The notes under the pieces: model-generated
What the model saw: the letters and a program-made list of their open reading frames with translations, nothing else
Databases searched by the model: none
Told to the model about the DNA's origin: nothing
In this document: one piece after another, positions 3,805 through 5,249 of the stretch
Layout: each line of letters starts with the position of its first letter
Numbering within the stretch: position 1 is the first letter of the stretch
Program-made: the position numbers and the translations under genes
DNA from: Clostridia bacterium
Lineage (GTDB): Bacteria; Bacillota; Clostridia; Christensenellales; Aristaeellaceae
Assembly (NCBI GenBank): GCA_017458865.1
Contig: JAFSZW010000452.1
Span: 1-5,249 of the forward strand
Length of the DNA: 5,249 bases
Direction: 5' to 3'

Positions 3805-5249
3805 ATGAAAGCAAAAGTTTATATTCTCCTGCAGATTCTGTGGTTTCTGGTATGCGCTTTCGCATTTGCGGACGTGGACACCCCTTTATCCGTACGTCTT
3901 GAACAGACTGCAAGCGGACGCGGGCAGGAATATGTAACAGAGATTTCTGATTCGTGGAAATTTGGCGGAAAAGACCTTGATGGGTCGATTGCAGAGCTGG
4001 ACGACAGCGCATGGATGACAGTCAATCTGCCTCACACCTGGAATATCCTTGATGGTGCAGATGGCGGATCCTACGAACGCACTGCATATTGGTACAGAAA
4101 GACAATTACTCTGGATAGCATACCGGAAAACAAGCGGATTTATCTGGAGTTTCTCGGCGTCAATCAACGAACGGATGTCTACGTCAATAGCATCCATATG
4201 AAATTGAGCGGAAATGACCAATACGCGCACAAGGGCGGTTATACGGCTTTCCGTTATGATATTACCAGCGCACTCCATGCTGGTAAAAACAAGATCTCTG
4301 TTAAAGTAGACAATCGATTTGCTGAGGATATTGCTCCTATTGCCGGTGATTTCAATATGTATGGCGGTATATACAGACGTGTCTATCTGATTGAGGTGGA
4401 CGATGTACATGTTGATTTATCCAACAATGGTTCCTGTGGTCTGTTTCTTACCACACCGAATATCCGCAGCAGGGAAAAGCCCGCAGATCTTGGTAAACTG
4501 AATATCCGGGCAGATATTGTCAACCAGGGTTCTAATGACAGAACTATTACTGTCACAGCACATATTGACGGTGACAATGCTCCAGCGGATATTACCCGCA
4601 TATTAACTGTACCTGCCGGCGGCAGTGTCCCTTTCAGCGAGGACGTATTCATCCCCGATCCACATCTGTGGAAAGGCATTGATTATTCCGGAAAAGCAGA
4701 TAATTCTGATGTAGGTTACATGTATAACGTCACCCTCAGTATATCTGTTGGCAGGGATATCATCGATTCAGTCTCGGATAATGTTGGATTTCGTTTCTTC
4801 TATGTTGACAAGGCGACCGGTTTTTATCTCAACGGTGAATCATATCTGCTTCACGGTGTTAATCGTCATCAATACATGGAAAGAATGGGCAGTGCCATCA
4901 AGGAAATACACCATGCAAATGACATTGCCATAATTATGGAGCTTGGCGCAAATACGGTCCGGCTCTCTCACTATCCTCAGGCCGATTATTTCTATGAGCT
5001 GTGCGATCAGAACGGCATCATCATCTGGACAGAAATTCCCCTTGTAAACTTGGTTGGAAAATCTGAATACTTTATGGACATCACCAAAGCCCAACTGACC
5101 GAATTGATACGCCAGCAGTACAACCATCCATGCATCTGCTTCTGGAATTTGGAAAATGAGGTCCGAAATGAAAAACGCAACGAATTCTTTACTGCGAAGG
5201 AACTCATTTACGAGCTGAACCTGTTAGCCTACGCAGAGGATCCAACTGG
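3805..5249 (+). CDS. Secreted GH2 beta-galactosidase-type hydrolase, 3' partial
   Basis: 481 codons are visible and the frame is still open at the window edge. An in-frame TAG at 3799-3801 makes the ATG at 3805 the first possible start; no clear ribosome site precedes it. Residues 1-22 form a signal peptide with two early lysines, a hydrophobic core and a likely cut after AFA. Residues about 47-200 are the GH2 sugar-binding sandwich domain, with LPHTWN (75-80), YWYRK (95-99) and NMYGGIYRRVYL (184-195). An immunoglobulin-like domain spans about 205-335, and the TIM barrel starts near 335 with HGVNRH (350-355), RLSHYP (386-391) and WNLENE (447-452). Glu452 is the predicted acid/base. The nucleophile glutamate lies beyond the edge. 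The motif set resembles beta-galactosidases, but beta-glucuronidase or another GH2 activity cannot be excluded. It would release a terminal beta-linked sugar outside the membrane. Codons look more A/T-rich than in the upstream genes. Confidence 0.9.
   Translation, partial: MKAKVYILLQILWFLVCAFAFADVDTPLSVRLEQTASGRGQEYVTEISDSWKFGGKDLDGSIAELDDSAWMTVNLPHTWNILDGADGGSYERTAYWYRKTITLDSIPENKRIYLEFLGVNQRTDVYVNSIHMKLSGNDQYAHKGGYTAFRYDITSALHAGKNKISVKVDNRFAEDIAPIAGDFNMYGGIYRRVYLIEVDDVHVDLSNNGSCGLFLTTPNIRSREKPADLGKLNIRADIVNQGSNDRTITVTAHIDGDNAPADITRILTVPAGGSVPFSEDVFIPDPHLWKGIDYSGKADNSDVGYMYNVTLSISVGRDIIDSVSDNVGFRFFYVDKATGFYLNGESYLLHGVNRHQYMERMGSAIKEIHHANDIAIIMELGANTVRLSHYPQADYFYELCDQNGIIIWTEIPLVNLVGKSEYFMDITKAQLTELIRQQYNHPCICFWNLENEVRNEKRNEFFTAKELIYELNLLAYAEDPT

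Overview
The window looks like chromosome from a low-to-mid-GC Gram-positive bacterium, most likely class Clostridia and plausibly Lachnospiraceae. The basis is the pair of proteins in the middle: a cytosolic ParB-like/BMP fusion followed by a small metallophosphoesterase, an arrangement I associate with Lachnospiraceae. A TTG start behind a good AAGGAG ribosome site and near-consensus TTGACA/TATACT promoter elements agree with this. The assignment comes from recognising proteins, not from any search.

Layout. Bases 1-824 hold no convincing gene. They contain an A-tract-rich, repeat-bearing stretch (about 73-185), a near-consensus sigma-A promoter at 462-490, a terminator-like hairpin at 534-557, and a leader at 660-781 with nested perfect inverted repeats plus competing pairings. 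Bases 825-2771 encode the ParB-like/BMP protein and 2852-3451 encode the metallophosphoesterase, 80 bases further on, same strand and probably the same transcript. A 16-bp perfect hairpin at 3489-3528 closes this unit. Bases 3452-3804 are a second regulatory gap with a promoter candidate and two pairs of direct repeats, each spaced exactly 21 bases. From 3805 a glycoside hydrolase family 2 gene with a signal peptide runs off the right edge after 481 codons. It is absent from simple closed-ORF lists because it has no stop in the window.

How the genes may work together. The first two look like one intracellular unit: a BMP fold (a family that binds purine nucleosides and related ligands in characterised members) fused to a ParB-like domain and lacking any export signal, next to a predicted phosphoesterase. 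I infer a ligand-sensing or nucleotide-processing role, but no function is proven. The third gene is a separate carbohydrate-use gene, probably a secreted beta-galactosidase-type enzyme, with its own promoter region. The most interesting unexplained items are the structured leader upstream of the BMP-fusion gene, the fusion itself, and the helically phased repeats before the hydrolase.
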